DNA of 64,000 nt from Pasteurellaceae bacterium Macca (GTDB lineage: Bacteria; Pseudomonadota; Gammaproteobacteria; Enterobacterales; Pasteurellaceae), in contig LVZB01000001.1 in NCBI GenBank assembly GCA_023101485.1, forward strand, positions 124,001 through 188,000, in the 5' to 3' direction. This document shows positions 48,122 through 59,721 of the stretch, piece by piece. A program made the translations under genes and the position numbers. The notes under the pieces were generated by a model. The model saw only the letters and a list, made by a program, of their open reading frames with translations. It had not been told where the DNA came from and searched no databases. Numbering within the stretch: the first letter of the stretch is position 1; each line of letters begins with the position of its first letter.

Positions 48122-50005
48122 ATGTCAAATCAAGAAACGCGCGGCTTTCAATCGGAAGTCAAACAACTTCTCCAACTGATGATTCACTCCCTTTACTCCA
48201 ACAAAGAGATCTTTTTACGGGAACTGATTTCAAATGCGTCTGATGCGGCGGATAAACTTCGTTTTAAAGCCCTTTCGCAACCTGAACTCTATGAAGGCGA
48301 TGGGGAATTAAAAGTGCGTGTAAGTGTCGATGAAACCTTAGGCACACTGACGATTAGTGATAACGGCATTGGTATGAGTCGGGAACAGGTTATCGACCAT
48401 TTAGGCACAATCGCCAAATCTGGCACTAAAGAGTTTTTAAACAGCTTAGGTAGCGATCAAGCCAAAGATAGCCAACTGATCGGGCAATTCGGTGTGGGTT
48501 TCTATTCAGCCTTTATTGTGGCGGATAAAGTCACCGTTCGCACCCGTGGGGCTGGTTTGTCCGCCGAACAAGGTGTGCAATGGGAATCCGCCGGCGAGGG
48601 GGAATATACGGTTGCCGATTACCCTAAAGCAAGCCGTGGAACAGAGGTGATTTTACATCTGCGTGAAGAGGAAAAAGAGTTCCTCAATGAATGGCGATTA
48701 CGGGAAATTATCGGCAAATATTCCGACCACATTGGCTTACCAGTCGAAATTCAAACCAAAGAATTTGATGAAGAAGGCAAAGAAACGGGCGTTAAATGGG
48801 AAAAAATCAATAAAGCCCAAGCACTCTGGACTCGCTCAAAAAATGAAGTTTCCGATGATGAATATAAAGAGTTCTATAAACACCTGAGCCACGATTTTGC
48901 CGATCCGCTGATTTGGTCTCACAATAAAGTAGAAGGAAAACAAGAATACACCAGCCTACTTTATGTACCAAGCAAAGCCCCTTGGGATCTGTTTAACCGC
49001 GAGCATAAACACGGCTTAAAACTCTATGTGCAACGGGTGTTTATCATGGACGATGCGGAACTCTTTATGCCTAATTACCTGCGTTTTATGCGTGGTTTAT
49101 TAGACAGCAACGACCTGCCTCTCAACGTTTCTCGCGAAATTTTACAGGACAACAAAACCACCTCAGCACTCCGCTCTGCCCTGACCAAACGGGCATTGCA
49201 GATGTTAGAAAAACTCGCCAAAGATAACCCAGAGCAGTACCAACAGTTCTGGCAAGAGTTCGGTTTAGTCTTAAAAGAGGGGATTGGGGAAGACTTTGCT
49301 AACAAAAACCAAGTCGCCGGCTTACTACGCTTTGCTTCTACCCATGCAGACAGTAGCGAACAAGCGGTCAGTTTTGCAGATTATTTTGCACGAATGCCAG
49401 AAGGGCAAAAAGCGATCTATTTCCTCACCGCAGATAGCTACGTTGCTGCCAAAAACAGCCCTCACTTAGAACTGTTCCGTAAAAAAGGCATTGAAGTGTT
49501 ACTCCTTTCTGATCGTGTGGATGAATGGATGTTAAGTTACCTCACCGAATTTGACGGCAAACCGCTCCAAAGTATCACGAAATCCGATCTTGATTTAGGC
49601 GATTTAGCCGACAAACAAGAAGAAGAGAGCCAAAAAGCCCAAGAAGCCGAATTTGCGAGCTTCCTCGAACGTGCAGGAAATTACTTTGGCGAACGTATCA
49701 AAAAAGTGACACTCACCCACCGCTTAACCGACACACCGGCAGTCGTTTCGACCGATAACGATGAAATGAGTACACAAATGGCGAAACTCTTTGTCGCCAT
49801 GGGGCAAAAAGCGCCAGAGGTGAAATACACCTTTGAGCTGAATCCGGATCACCCGATGATCAAACGTGTTGCCGATACCGCCGATGAAGCCCTCTTCAAC
49901 GACTGGCTAGAACTCTTGTTTGAACAAGCCTTATTAGCGGAGCGTGGCACACTCGAAAACCCAACCGCCTTTATTCAACGGGTGAATAAACTCCTCGTGG
50001 CATAA
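48122..50005 (+). CDS. htpG: chaperone HtpG (bacterial Hsp90)
   Basis: 627 residues (E. coli 624). N-terminal GHKL ATPase with [22 protein letters not shown] and [11 protein letters not shown], then the middle and C-terminal dimerisation domains. Dimeric ATP-dependent chaperone working with DnaK. AAGGAA ribosome site before ATG 48122. Controlled by the RpoH promoter above and closed by a strong terminator. A uptake word lies within the coding sequence (49359-49368). Confidence 0.98.
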   Translation: MSNQETRGFQSEVKQLLQLMIHSLYSNKEIFLRELISNASDAADKLRFKALSQPELYEGDGELKVRVSVDETLGTLTISDNGIGMSREQVIDHLGTIAKSGTKEFLNSLGSDQAKDSQLIGQFGVGFYSAFIVADKVTVRTRGAGLSAEQGVQWESAGEGEYTVADYPKASRGTEVILHLREEEKEFLNEWRLREIIGKYSDHIGLPVEIQTKEFDEEGKETGVKWEKINKAQALWTRSKNEVSDDEYKEFYKHLSHDFADPLIWSHNKVEGKQEYTSLLYVPSKAPWDLFNREHKHGLKLYVQRVFIMDDAELFMPNYLRFMRGLLDSNDLPLNVSREILQDNKTTSALRSALTKRALQMLEKLAKDNPEQYQQFWQEFGLVLKEGIGEDFANKNQVAGLLRFASTHADSSEQAVSFADYFARMPEGQKAIYFLTADSYVAAKNSPHLELFRKKGIEVLLLSDRVDEWMLSYLTEFDGKPLQSITKSDLDLGDLADKQEEESQKAQEAEFASFLERAGNYFGERIKKVTLTHRLTDTPAVVSTDNDEMSTQMAKLFVAMGQKAPEVKYTFELNPDHPMIKRVADTADEALFNDWLELLFEQALLAERGTLENPTAFIQRVNKLLVA

Positions 50006-50008
50006 TGT

Positions 50009-50039
50009 AAAAATCCACCGCTTGTCGGTGGATTTTTTT
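50009..50039 (+). terminator. terminator of htpG
   Basis: 12-bp stem AAAAATCCACCG (50009-50020) / CGGTGGATTTTT (50026-50037), loop CTTGT, T-run. Confidence 0.88.
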
Positions 50040-50086
50040 CTTCCTCTTCCTCTCGCTCTCAGGTATGCGGAAATAACTTGAATATG

Positions 50087-50137
50087 AATCCCCTTCCCCC
50101 TGCTTGCGGGGGAAGTCCCCGAAAGGGGGATGGGGGG
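50087..50137. repeat. second copy of the GC-rich dispersed repeat
   Basis: Runs AATCCCCTTCCCCCTGC, TTGCGGGGGAAG, TCCCCGAAAGGGGGATGGGGGG. It is the same, apart from one- or two-base length differences in the G runs, as 7734-7788 beside clpB. Both copies lie just after the terminator of a heat-shock gene (clpB, htpG). Confidence 0.75.
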
Positions 50138-50252
50138 CTTAACGCAAACTTTTCAAAAAATTTGACCGCTTGTTTTCTACCAAAGAAGGGCGAAATCGCT
50201 TATAATTACGCCCTTTCTTTCTACTCTATTAAATTTAGTCAAAGGTAACAAA

Positions 50253-51755
50253 ATGTCTGAACAAGAAACCCAAGAACTTGACCTGAATGGTGAAATGCTT
50301 GCACGCCGTGAAAAATTAGCCACGTTGCGTGAGCGTGGTAACCCTTTCCCAAACACCTTCCGGCGAGAAAATAAAGCCGACGATTTGCAACAACAATATG
50401 GCGAAACCGATGGCGAAGCCCTCAAAGCCCAAGAGATTCCAGCCGTTGTCGCGGGGCGTATTATGTTACGCCGTGCGATGGGGAAAGCGACCTTTATCAC
50501 GATTCAAGATGTCAGTGGCAAAATTCAACTCTATGTTGCCCGTGATAATTTACCCGAAGGCGAATATGAAAAAACCGTTGGCATGTTAGATTTAGGCGAT
50601 ATTATCGGCGTAAAAGGCACACTTTTTAAAACCAAAACGGGAGAACTCACCGTTCGCGCCAGTGAATTGCAGCTCCTTACCAAAGCCCTACGCCCACTCC
50701 CTGATAAACACAAAGGCTTAACCGACCAAGAAACCCGCTATCGCCAACGTTACCTTGATTTAATCGCCAACGAAGAATCACGCCGTGCTTTTGTGATTCG
50801 CTCCAAAGTGGTTTCTGGTATTCGCCAATTCTTCTTAGATAAAGACTTCATCGAAGTCGAAACCCCAATGCTACAAGTGATCCCCGGCGGTGCAGCGGCA
50901 AAACCGTTTATTACGCACCATAACGCCTTAGATGTGGATATGTATTTACGCATTGCCCCTGAACTTTACCTTAAACGCCTTGTCGTAGGCGGTTTTGAGC
51001 GTGTGTTTGAGCTTAATCGTAACTTCCGTAACGAAGGGGTTTCCGTTCGTCATAACCCTGAATTTACGATGATCGAATACTACCAAGCCTATGCCGACTA
51101 CATCGATTTAATGGATAACACGGAAGAACTTCTGCGTAAATTAGCCTTGGATATTCTCGGCACAACGACGGTTCCTTACGGTGAATATGTGTTTGATTTC
51201 GGTAAGCCTTTTGAGCGTATCACAATGCACGATGCCATCGTCAAATACGGCAATGGCATTACCTTAGAGCAACTCCACGACTTTGATAAAGCCGTTGCCC
51301 TAGCGAAAAGTTTACACATTGAGATCCAAAAATCGTGGGGCTTAGGTTCTGTGGTTAATGCCATTTTTGAAGAAGTGGCAGAACATCAGCTTATTCAGCC
51401 AACCTTCTTAATGGCACATCCGGCAGAAATCTCGCCACTTGCTCGCCGTAATGATGAAAATCCAGACGTCACAGACCGCTTTGAGCTATTCATTGGTGGG
51501 CGTGAAATTGGTAACGGTTTCTCAGAATTAAATGATGCCGAAGACCAAGCCGAACGTTTCCAAGCCCAAGTCGCTGCCAAAGAAGCCGGCGATGATGAAG
51601 CGATGTTCTACGATGATGACTTCGTTGTTGCCCTTGAACACGGCTTACCGCCAACTGCAGGAGAAGGCTTAGGGATTGACCGCTTAGCGATGATTTTCGC
51701 CAACGCACCGTCTATCCGTGATGTGATTCTCTTCCCGGCAATGCGTCAGAAATAA
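50253..51755 (+). CDS. lysS: lysyl-tRNA synthetase
   Basis: 500 residues, class II. N-terminal OB-fold anticodon domain (about 60-150) and catalytic domain with motif 2 ([20 protein letters not shown]) and motif 3 ([19 protein letters not shown]). Ribosome site AAAGGTAA before ATG 50253. Independent unit; prfB, often linked to lysS, is not present. Confidence 0.98.
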   Translation: MSEQETQELDLNGEMLARREKLATLRERGNPFPNTFRRENKADDLQQQYGETDGEALKAQEIPAVVAGRIMLRRAMGKATFITIQDVSGKIQLYVARDNLPEGEYEKTVGMLDLGDIIGVKGTLFKTKTGELTVRASELQLLTKALRPLPDKHKGLTDQETRYRQRYLDLIANEESRRAFVIRSKVVSGIRQFFLDKDFIEVETPMLQVIPGGAAAKPFITHHNALDVDMYLRIAPELYLKRLVVGGFERVFELNRNFRNEGVSVRHNPEFTMIEYYQAYADYIDLMDNTEELLRKLALDILGTTTVPYGEYVFDFGKPFERITMHDAIVKYGNGITLEQLHDFDKAVALAKSLHIEIQKSWGLGSVVNAIFEEVAEHQLIQPTFLMAHPAEISPLARRNDENPDVTDRFELFIGGREIGNGFSELNDAEDQAERFQAQVAAKEAGDDEAMFYDDDFVVALEHGLPPTAGEGLGIDRLAMIFANAPSIRDVILFPAMRQK

Positions 51756-51773
51756 TTTTTCTTTTCTAATGAT

Positions 51774-51798
51774 AAAGGGCTGATTATTCAGCCCTTTG
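51774..51798 (+). terminator. terminator of lysS
   Basis: 10-bp stem AAAGGGCTGA / TCAGCCCTTT with loop TTAT, then TGTTTT. Confidence 0.75.
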
Positions 51799-51821
51799 TT
51801 TTATCTTAATTTTGTGTTGAA

Positions 51822-53225
51822 TTAGAAGTTCGCATTGCGTGGTGCGCGTGGGAATGGGATCACTTCACGGATATTTTGTAACCCCGTCACATACACGATT
51901 AAACGTTCAAAGCCTAAACCAAAACCAGCGTGTGGCACGGTGCCGTATTTACGCAAGTCACGATACCACCAGTAGTCTTCTGGGTTTAAGCCCATTTCGA
52001 CCATACGGGCATCTAATACGTCTAAACGCTCTTCCCGTTGTGAGCCACCGATAATTTCGCCAATACCCGGGGCAAGAACATCCATTGCCGCCACCGTTTT
52101 GCCATCATCGTTTAAACGCATATAGAAGGCTTTAATGTCTTTTGGATAGTTTTTAACGACCACAGGGGATTTAAAGTGTTCTTCGGCAAGGTAACGTTCG
52201 TGTTCGGAGGAGAGATCGATACCCCATTCCACAGGGAACTCAAAGTTTTTGCCTGATTTAAGCAGCACATCAATAGCATCGGTATAGTCGATCTGTGCAA
52301 ATGGCGAGTTGATAAAGCTCTCTAAACGGTTGATAACATTGCTATCAACGTGTTTAGCGAAGAATGCCATATCGTCTTTACGTTCCTCTAATACGGCACG
52401 GAAAACATATTTCAACATCTCTTCAGCCAGTTTGGCGTTATCTGCTAAGTTGGCAAAGGCAATTTCCGGCTCAACCATCCAGAACTCCGCAAGGTGGCGG
52501 GTGGTATTTGAGTTTTCAGCACGGAAGGTCGGGCCAAAGGTATAAATTTTGCTTAATGCACAGGCGTAAGTTTCGCCGTTAAGCTGACCTGATACGGTTA
52601 AAAATGCCTCTTTACCAAAGAAATCTTGGTTGTAATCGACTTTCCCGTCCTCTCCCCGAGGAAGGTTTTCTAAATCAAGGGTTGAAACGCGGAACATTTC
52701 CCCTGCACCTTCGGTATCAGAAGCAGTAATTAACGGTGTAGCGACCCAATAGAACCCTTGTTCGTGGAAGAAGCGGTGAATCGCTTGGGCTAAACAGTGG
52801 CGAACACGGGCAACCGCACCGATAAGGTTTGTCCGTGGGCGAAGGTGTGCCACATCGCGTAAATATTCAATGGAGTGACGTTTTGCTGCCATTGGATAGG
52901 TGTCAGGATCTTCAACCCAACCCACCACTTCTACTTGGCTTGCTTGTAATTCAACGGCTTGACCTTCTGCTGGGGATTCCACGATTTTCCCCGTCACAAT
53001 CACAGAGCAACCAGCGGTTAAGCGCAGGACTTCATCTTGGTAATTCGGGAGATCGTTGTTGATAATCGCTTGAATAGGGTCGAAGCAAGAACCGTCATAA
53101 ACGGCTAAAAAGGAAAGTCCGGCTTTGGAATCACGGCGAGTACGCACCCAACCGCGTACCGAAACTTCACTGCCCACGGCAATATCACCGTTGAGAATTG
53201 CAGAAATTGAGGGGAATGTTGACAT
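51822..53225 (-). CDS. asnS: asparaginyl-tRNA synthetase
   Basis: 467 residues, class IIb. N-terminal OB-fold (about 18-105, [21 protein letters not shown]) and catalytic core with [21 protein letters not shown] (motif 2 region) and [15 protein letters not shown] (motif 3). Charges tRNA Asn directly. Converges with lysS. Transcribed alone. Confidence 0.98.
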   Translation of the reverse strand: MSTFPSISAILNGDIAVGSEVSVRGWVRTRRDSKAGLSFLAVYDGSCFDPIQAIINNDLPNYQDEVLRLTAGCSVIVTGKIVESPAEGQAVELQASQVEVVGWVEDPDTYPMAAKRHSIEYLRDVAHLRPRTNLIGAVARVRHCLAQAIHRFFHEQGFYWVATPLITASDTEGAGEMFRVSTLDLENLPRGEDGKVDYNQDFFGKEAFLTVSGQLNGETYACALSKIYTFGPTFRAENSNTTRHLAEFWMVEPEIAFANLADNAKLAEEMLKYVFRAVLEERKDDMAFFAKHVDSNVINRLESFINSPFAQIDYTDAIDVLLKSGKNFEFPVEWGIDLSSEHERYLAEEHFKSPVVVKNYPKDIKAFYMRLNDDGKTVAAMDVLAPGIGEIIGGSQREERLDVLDARMVEMGLNPEDYWWYRDLRKYGTVPHAGFGLGFERLIVYVTGLQNIREVIPFPRAPRNANF

Positions 53226-53473
53226 ATCGCAATACCTTAAATAAAAGAAAATGAGGTGTAAAAAGGGGGCAATTATAGAGAAAAAAGGGGCGAGTGGCGA
53301 GGAGATTTACCCAAGCGAGTGGGGTTATTTGACAAATTTTTCCCTAAAAATGACCGCTTGCCACGAATATCTTGTCCAAATTCGGGGCTTTTTTGGTGCA
53401 TTTTTGTGATTTTTTGGTAAAAACGGCAACATAATGCTACACTTCCAAAAATGCTTTTTTGAGGATATCCATT

Positions 53474-54988
53474 ATGTCAGCTGAAACCCACACACCACGA
53501 GAATTTGCCGCCATTGATCTTGGTTCAAACAGTTTTCATATGATTGTGGCTCGGATTGTCAATGGGTCTATTCAAATTCTTTCTCGTTTAAAACGCCGTG
53601 TCCGTTTAGCCGATGGGCTTGATGAAAATCGCCAACTTAGCGAAGAAGCGATTGAACGTGGCGTGGCGTGTTTAGCCCTTTTTGCAAAACGGATACAGGG
53701 TTTTGCCCCCGAAAATGTCAAAGTGGTGGGAACTTACACCCTCCGCCGAGCGTTAAATAACGGCGAATTTCTTGCCCAAGCGAAAGCCGTTTTCCCCTAT
53801 CCGATTGAGATTATTACCGGTCAAGAAGAAGCGCGTTTGATCTATTCAGGCGTTAGCCACACACAGCCCGAAAAGGGGCGAAAATTGGTAGTGGATATTG
53901 GTGGTGGTTCAACGGAGATGACTATTGGCGATGACTTCACGCCTTTACGGGCTGAAAGTCGCCACATGGGCTGTGTGAGCTTTGCCAAACGTTTTTTCCC
54001 TGAAGGAAAGCTCACCAGAGCCTGTTTTGAACAAGCATACCAAACTGCGATGGAAAAAATTGAAGATCTGAGCTGGGAGTATCGCCAATTGGGTTGGCAG
54101 TCAGTGCTTGGTTCTTCCGGTACGATTAAAACTGTCAGCAAGGTCTTGCTTGCCAATGGCTATCGTGACGGCAAAATTACCGAAGCGCGCTTAAATGTGT
54201 TGATCGAGCGTTGTTTAACCTTTTCCTCTTTGCAAGAAATTCAATTCAATGGCTTGATTGAAGAGCGAACCGATGTGCTTGTGCCGGGGCTGGCGATTTT
54301 GCTCGCAATTTTTCATACCCTCCAAATTCAGAGTATGCGTTATTCCAACGGCGCATTGCGAGAAGGGGTGATGTACGGCTTGGAGCAAGCCTTTCAAGTT
54401 GGGGATATTCGCCAGCGGACGGCAAACGCCATTAGCGAGCAATTTAATATTGATCGCTCTCACGCAGAGCGGGTAAAAACCACCGCATTACGCCTCTTCG
54501 GGCAGGTGAAAATATGGAAAAATCGCCAACAAATCGCCGAGTTACAGAGTATGCTCAAATGGGCGAGCTTGTTGCATGAAATTGGTATTGCGGTCAATCA
54601 TAATGGCGCGCATCGCCACGGTGCTTACCTGATTAGCCATTTAGATTTGCCGGGGTTTGACAGCGAGCAACAACAGCTATTGGCAACGTTGTTACGTTTC
54701 CATTTAAGGGGCTTTAAAAAGAGCGATATTCGCCGAACGAACCGCTTTCAATATCGTGATATTTTAACCCTGTTACGCTTATTACGCTTGGCGGTGTTGT
54801 TAAATAGCGCCCGACAAGCGGTCGTTTTTCCACAAAAATTTGCGTTGGAGATTGATAACCACGCTTGGCATCTGCGTGTAGAGCAGGGCTTTTTAAGCCG
54901 TAATCCCTTAGCATTGGCGGATCTCAATGAAGAGCAGAAATGCTTAACGCCGTTGAATTTACCTTTCACCTTTAAAGACGATCTGTAA
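53474..54988 (+). CDS. ppx: exopolyphosphatase
   Basis: 504 residues from ATG 53474 (GAGGA nine bases upstream); the TTG five codons earlier overlaps that site. Ppx/GppA fold: AAIDLGSNSFHMIVARI near residue 12-28, GQEEARLIYSGV near 120, VVDIGGGSTEMTIG near 142, GSSGTIKT near 217, then the C-terminal HD-type domain (LHEIGIAVNHNGAHRHGAYL). Closer to E. coli Ppx than to GppA. No ppk is adjacent. Confidence 0.92.
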   Translation: MSAETHTPREFAAIDLGSNSFHMIVARIVNGSIQILSRLKRRVRLADGLDENRQLSEEAIERGVACLALFAKRIQGFAPENVKVVGTYTLRRALNNGEFLAQAKAVFPYPIEIITGQEEARLIYSGVSHTQPEKGRKLVVDIGGGSTEMTIGDDFTPLRAESRHMGCVSFAKRFFPEGKLTRACFEQAYQTAMEKIEDLSWEYRQLGWQSVLGSSGTIKTVSKVLLANGYRDGKITEARLNVLIERCLTFSSLQEIQFNGLIEERTDVLVPGLAILLAIFHTLQIQSMRYSNGALREGVMYGLEQAFQVGDIRQRTANAISEQFNIDRSHAERVKTTALRLFGQVKIWKNRQQIAELQSMLKWASLLHEIGIAVNHNGAHRHGAYLISHLDLPGFDSEQQQLLATLLRFHLRGFKKSDIRRTNRFQYRDILTLLRLLRLAVLLNSARQAVVFPQKFALEIDNHAWHLRVEQGFLSRNPLALADLNEEQKCLTPLNLPFTFKDDL

Positions 54989-55651
<663 letters not shown>

Positions 55652-55660
55652 GGAGAAGAT

Positions 55661-56524
55661 ATGTCTGCTCGGGGGAAAATTCTGGACACAATCGGCGCAT
55701 TACAAAATAGCCTAACGAAAACAGAAAAGAAAATTGCCAGTGCGATTCTTTCTCAGCCAGAGTTATTAGGGCAATGTTCATTATCAGAAGTCGCCCAAGA
55801 GCTCGATGTTGGTGAAGCAACATTTATTCGTTTTTGTCGTACGCTTGGTTTTAAAGGTTACACCGATTTTAAACTTGATCTTGCGATTGAATTAGCCACA
55901 CAAGAAAGGGAAACGAGCGCGCTATTAGATACCGATGTTGCAGAAAGTGATACGCCAAAAGAGATCGCCGTGAAGTTGCAACTGGCATTAAGTAATGTCA
56001 TCAATGAAACTATCAATCTACTTGACTATCATGAATTAGAAAATGTTGTGCAAGAATTGCGTAAAGCACAACGTATTTTCCTTTTTGGCGTTGGTTCATC
56101 AGGAATCACTGCCGAAGATGCTAAACATAAATTAATGCGAATTGGCTTACAAACGGATGCAGTAACCAATAATCATTTTATGTATATGCAAGCCGCCTTA
56201 TTACGAAAAGGGGATGTGGTTATTGGTATCAGCCATTCGGGGCATTCCGAAGAGACCATCAATGCTCTACGCATTGCCCGTGAAAATAATGCCATAACTG
56301 TTGCTATTACTCACAATTTACGGTCGCCAATTACTCAAGAAGCAGATTATGTGCTGATTAATGGTAACCGACAAGGGTATATGCAAGGGGATTCTATTGG
56401 CACAAAAATGACACAACTTTTTGTGTTGGATTTGATTTATACCTTATTGGTAAAAGCTGAACCCGAAAAAGCAATTCAACAGAAACAGAAAACGCTGGAT
56501 GTCATTCTCGACCAGCGTAAATAA
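55661..56524 (+). CDS. siaR: RpiR-family sialic acid regulator
   Basis: 287 residues. N-terminal HTH_6 (about 1-77, with EVAQELDVGEATFIRFCRTLGF) and a SIS sugar-phosphate domain (about 125-260, FLFGVGSSGITAEDAKHKL and ISHSGHSEETINAL). In Haemophilus SiaR senses glucosamine-6-phosphate and represses the sialate catabolic and transport genes. It lies inside the operon it probably controls, between nanQ and nanA, with good ribosome sites on both junctions. Confidence 0.88.
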   Translation: MSARGKILDTIGALQNSLTKTEKKIASAILSQPELLGQCSLSEVAQELDVGEATFIRFCRTLGFKGYTDFKLDLAIELATQERETSALLDTDVAESDTPKEIAVKLQLALSNVINETINLLDYHELENVVQELRKAQRIFLFGVGSSGITAEDAKHKLMRIGLQTDAVTNNHFMYMQAALLRKGDVVIGISHSGHSEETINALRIARENNAITVAITHNLRSPITQEADYVLINGNRQGYMQGDSIGTKMTQLFVLDLIYTLLVKAEPEKAIQQKQKTLDVILDQRK

Positions 56525-56552
56525 CTTTACTTTAAAATAAAAGGAAATCCGA

Positions 56553-57434
56553 ATGAAAAACTTAAAAGGTATTTTTAGTGCGTTATTAGTCTCTTTTAAT
56601 GAAGACGGTAGCATTAATGAACAAGGCTTACGCCAAATCGTCCGCCACAACATTGACAAAATGAAAGTCGATGGGCTTTATGTCGGCGGCTCAACGGGGG
56701 AAAACTTTATGCTTTCGACCGAAGAGAAAAAAGAAATTTTCCGTATCGCCAAAGACGAAGCCGGTGATGCCGTTGCCCTTATCGCCCAAGTCGGTAGCGT
56801 AAATTTAAAGGAAGCGGTAGAGCTGGGTAAATATGCAACGGCATTAGGCTATGACAGCTTATCCGCCGTGACACCGTTCTACTACAAATTCAGCTTCCCA
56901 GAAATCAAAAACTTCTACGAAACCATTATCCGTGAAACGGGTAGCCCAATGATTGTTTATTCCATTCCTTTCTTAACAGGGGTGAATATTGGTGTGGCAC
57001 AGTTTGCGGAGTTATTTGAGAATCCGAAAATTATCGGTGTGAAATTCACAGCTGGCGATTTCTACTTATTAGAACGTTTGCGTAAAGCCTTCCCGAATCA
57101 CTTAATCTATGCGGGTTTTGATGAAATGATGTTACCTGCGGCGGTGTTAGGGATAGATGGGGCAATTGGTTCAACCTTTAACGTCAATGGCTTACGCGCG
57201 CGCCAAATCTTTGAATTGGCACAGCAGGGTAAAGTGAAAGAAGCGTTTGAGCTTCAAAATGTCACTAATGATTTAATCGAAGGCATTTTAGGCAATGGTT
57301 TATATCAAACGATTAAAGGCTTACTCGAAGAAGAGGGCGTGAAAGCGGGCTACTGCCGTGAGCCAATGACGAAATCCCTGACCGATGCACAACAAAAAGT
57401 GGTAAAAGAGCTAAAAGCGAAGTTTTTATCTTAA
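56553..57434 (+). CDS. nanA: N-acetylneuraminate lyase
   Basis: 293 residues, class I aldolase splitting sialic acid into ManNAc and pyruvate. GGSTGE at 45-50 binds the carboxylate, Tyr136 and Schiff-base Lys164 (IIGVKFTAGD) are in place. Last gene of nanQ-siaR-nanA. nanE, nanK and the siaPT transporter are not seen in the window, so the rest of the pathway must be elsewhere. Confidence 0.96.
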   Translation: MKNLKGIFSALLVSFNEDGSINEQGLRQIVRHNIDKMKVDGLYVGGSTGENFMLSTEEKKEIFRIAKDEAGDAVALIAQVGSVNLKEAVELGKYATALGYDSLSAVTPFYYKFSFPEIKNFYETIIRETGSPMIVYSIPFLTGVNIGVAQFAELFENPKIIGVKFTAGDFYLLERLRKAFPNHLIYAGFDEMMLPAAVLGIDGAIGSTFNVNGLRARQIFELAQQGKVKEAFELQNVTNDLIEGILGNGLYQTIKGLLEEEGVKAGYCREPMTKSLTDAQQKVVKELKAKFLS

Positions 57435-57449
57435 ATCGTAAAAAATAAA

Positions 57450-57500
57450 AGAGCTGATGTGGATAAGCAGTTATGCTAGGCTACATCAGCTCTAATTTTT
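57450..57500 (+). terminator. terminator of the nan operon
   Basis: 11-bp stem AGAGCTGATGT (57450-57460) / ACATCAGCTCT (57483-57493) with a 22-base loop, then AATTTTTT. Confidence 0.75.
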
Positions 57501-57565
57501 TAGAACCATGTTTAAAAAACATCAAAATAAAAAACTCACTACATTGATCCACCGATTTTTATAAA

Positions 57566-58210
57566 CTATTGCACAATTGTATGATTTGCTGAATATTGTT
57601 GAGCAAAATGAATACGACGAATAACTAAAATAAAAAGCAAAGCAGAAATAATTCCAAGTAGATCACTAAACATTAATGTATTATTTAGATTAAGTAACTG
57701 TGAGATTGAAGGATCATCTGGCAGACGAAAAGATTCTCGAAATACACGATTCCCCACAATATTATCAATTATCCAAGCGCACCACCACAACGGCAATAAC
57801 CAACTATTGGACGACATTTGCCAATTTTTTGGATTATGACTTGCTTTCCAAATTTCTTTCATTGCTCGATATGGTTGTATTAAATTAGCCAGAGGAACGA
57901 AATACCACCAAACACTTGATGCTGGGGTAAATTTTAATCCCGTCGCACCAAGAAGAGGTAAATTACGATGGGCTTGGTAAATCCACATCCCCGCGATAAT
58001 CACTGTGATAATATAGACAACGAATTGAGCTATTCCCATAATATTCTGTAATTGATCACTAAAATTAGCCAATTCAATAATATTTTCAGGATAATCTTTT
58101 ACAAGAATAGAACGAAGTAAATGCGATTGATAAAAATCAGATCCTAAGGATAAAATATCAATGATGATACTTAATCCTAATAAAATAAATACTGGCTTAG
58201 TTTTATTCAA
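57566..58210 (-). CDS. DUF4328 membrane protein
   Basis: 214 residues with four hydrophobic segments (about 7-25, 55-78, 130-155, 180-203). The DUF4328 pattern is clear: WIYQAHRNLPLLGATGL, then TPASSVWWYFVPLANLIQPYRAMKEIWKAS. Function unknown. AT-rich relative to pntB and placed alone between two terminators, which may indicate an accessory gene. Confidence 0.75.
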   Translation of the reverse strand: MNKTKPVFILLGLSIIIDILSLGSDFYQSHLLRSILVKDYPENIIELANFSDQLQNIMGIAQFVVYIITVIIAGMWIYQAHRNLPLLGATGLKFTPASSVWWYFVPLANLIQPYRAMKEIWKASHNPKNWQMSSNSWLLPLWWCAWIIDNIVGNRVFRESFRLPDDPSISQLLNLNNTLMFSDLLGIISALLFILVIRRIHFAQQYSANHTIVQ

Positions 58211-58241
58211 AACATTAATTGATTCATTCTCTTTCCCTATT

Positions 58242-58269
58242 AAAAAGCAACACCGAAGTGTTGCTTTTT
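58242..58269 (-). terminator. terminator of pntAB
   Basis: 12-bp perfect stem AAAAAGCAACAC / GTGTTGCTTTTT with loop CGAA; T-run on the minus strand. Confidence 0.85.
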
Positions 58270-58286
58270 TACTTTATGCGAACTCA

Positions 58287-59711
58287 TTAAAGTGCTTTAA
58301 GAATATCGTCCACCCGATCTTTTGCATCACCAAAGAGCATTTGAGTATTCTCTTTGAAGAAGAGTGGGTTTTGTACACCTGCATAGCCTACCGCCATTGA
58401 GCGTTTAAACACAATAACATTTTGTGCTTTCCACACTTCAAGTACAGGCATACCCGCGATTGGGCTAGCGGGGTCATCCATTGCTGCCGGATTCACAGTA
58501 TCGTTCGCACCAATAACAAGAACTACATCGGTATCGGCGAAATCTTCGTTAATTTCGTCCATTTCAAGCACCACATCGTAAGGTACTTTGGCTTCGGCTA
58601 AAAGTACGTTCATATGCCCCGGCAAACGCCCTGCAACGGGGTGAATACCAAAACGTACATTCACACCACGCTCACGCAATTTTGCGGTAATTTCTGCCAC
58701 TGGATACTGCGCTTGGGCGACTGCCATACCATACCCTGGTGTAATAATCACGGAGCTTGCATTTTTCAGCATTTCAGCCACTTCTTCAGCCGTTGTTTCA
58801 CGGTGTTCGCCTTGTTCTGCATCACTTGATGCCACCACTTCTGTACCAAAACCACCGGCAATTACGCTAATAAAGGAGCGGTTCATTGCTTTACACATAA
58901 TGTAGGAAAGAATCGCACCGGATGAACCCACTAACGCCCCTGTGACAATTAACAGGTCATTATTCAGCATAAAACCTGCCGCAGCTGCAGCCCAACCCGA
59001 ATAAGAGTTCAGCATGGATACCACTACAGGCATATCCGCCCCACCGATTGATGCCACTAAGTGCCAGCCAAAGGCAAGGGCAATTGCCGTCATCACAAGC
59101 ACAGGGAAAATATTTTCAGGGTGATTGAGGAAAGCAATCATCAGTAATACAGAAAAAACTAATGCACCAAGGTTTAATTTATGACGATGAGGGAGCATTA
59201 ATGCTTTTGAGTTGATCTTGCCATTGAGCTTACCAAATGCCACGAGAGAACCCGTAAAAGTCACCGCACCGATAAAGATGCCTAAGAACACTTCAACATA
59301 ATGAATATTAGCAAGGACTTTTTGTTCCGCTAAAAATGCCGCTTGTGCCGCCGCATCTAAATTGGCGGGCATCACCACTTCATGGTGTAAGCCGTAGCTG
59401 TTGAAACCCACTAAAACCGCAGCCAAGCCGACAAAACTGTGTAAAATCGCCACAAGCTCTGGCATTTCCGTCATTTCAACTTTCAATGCTTTACGCACAC
59501 CGATGACACCACCAATCGCCATGGCGATTAAGATCCAAATTGTCCCTTGGGACTGAGGACCGAAGATTGTCGCAATCAGCGCAATGCCCATCCCGATAAT
59601 CCCATACCAACAACCGGCTTTAGCGGTTTCGTGCTTAGAAAGCCCCGCAAGGCTCATAATAAAAAGAAGGGCTGAGATAATATATGCCCCAGTAACAAAT
59701 TCAAATGACAT
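58287..59711 (-). CDS. pntB: NAD(P) transhydrogenase subunit beta
   Basis: 474 residues from ATG 59711 (AAGGAG upstream); the open frame extends 11 codons without support. Nine or so membrane helices, then the soluble NADP(H)-binding domain III (about 290-474) with [16 protein letters not shown] and the C-terminal [18 protein letters not shown]. Forms the proton-translocating transhydrogenase with PntA in the inner membrane. Confidence 0.97.
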   Translation of the reverse strand: MSFEFVTGAYIISALLFIMSLAGLSKHETAKAGCWYGIIGMGIALIATIFGPQSQGTIWILIAMAIGGVIGVRKALKVEMTEMPELVAILHSFVGLAAVLVGFNSYGLHHEVVMPANLDAAAQAAFLAEQKVLANIHYVEVFLGIFIGAVTFTGSLVAFGKLNGKINSKALMLPHRHKLNLGALVFSVLLMIAFLNHPENIFPVLVMTAIALAFGWHLVASIGGADMPVVVSMLNSYSGWAAAAAGFMLNNDLLIVTGALVGSSGAILSYIMCKAMNRSFISVIAGGFGTEVVASSDAEQGEHRETTAEEVAEMLKNASSVIITPGYGMAVAQAQYPVAEITAKLRERGVNVRFGIHPVAGRLPGHMNVLLAEAKVPYDVVLEMDEINEDFADTDVVLVIGANDTVNPAAMDDPASPIAGMPVLEVWKAQNVIVFKRSMAVGYAGVQNPLFFKENTQMLFGDAKDRVDDILKAL

Positions 59712-59721
59712 CTCTCGCTCC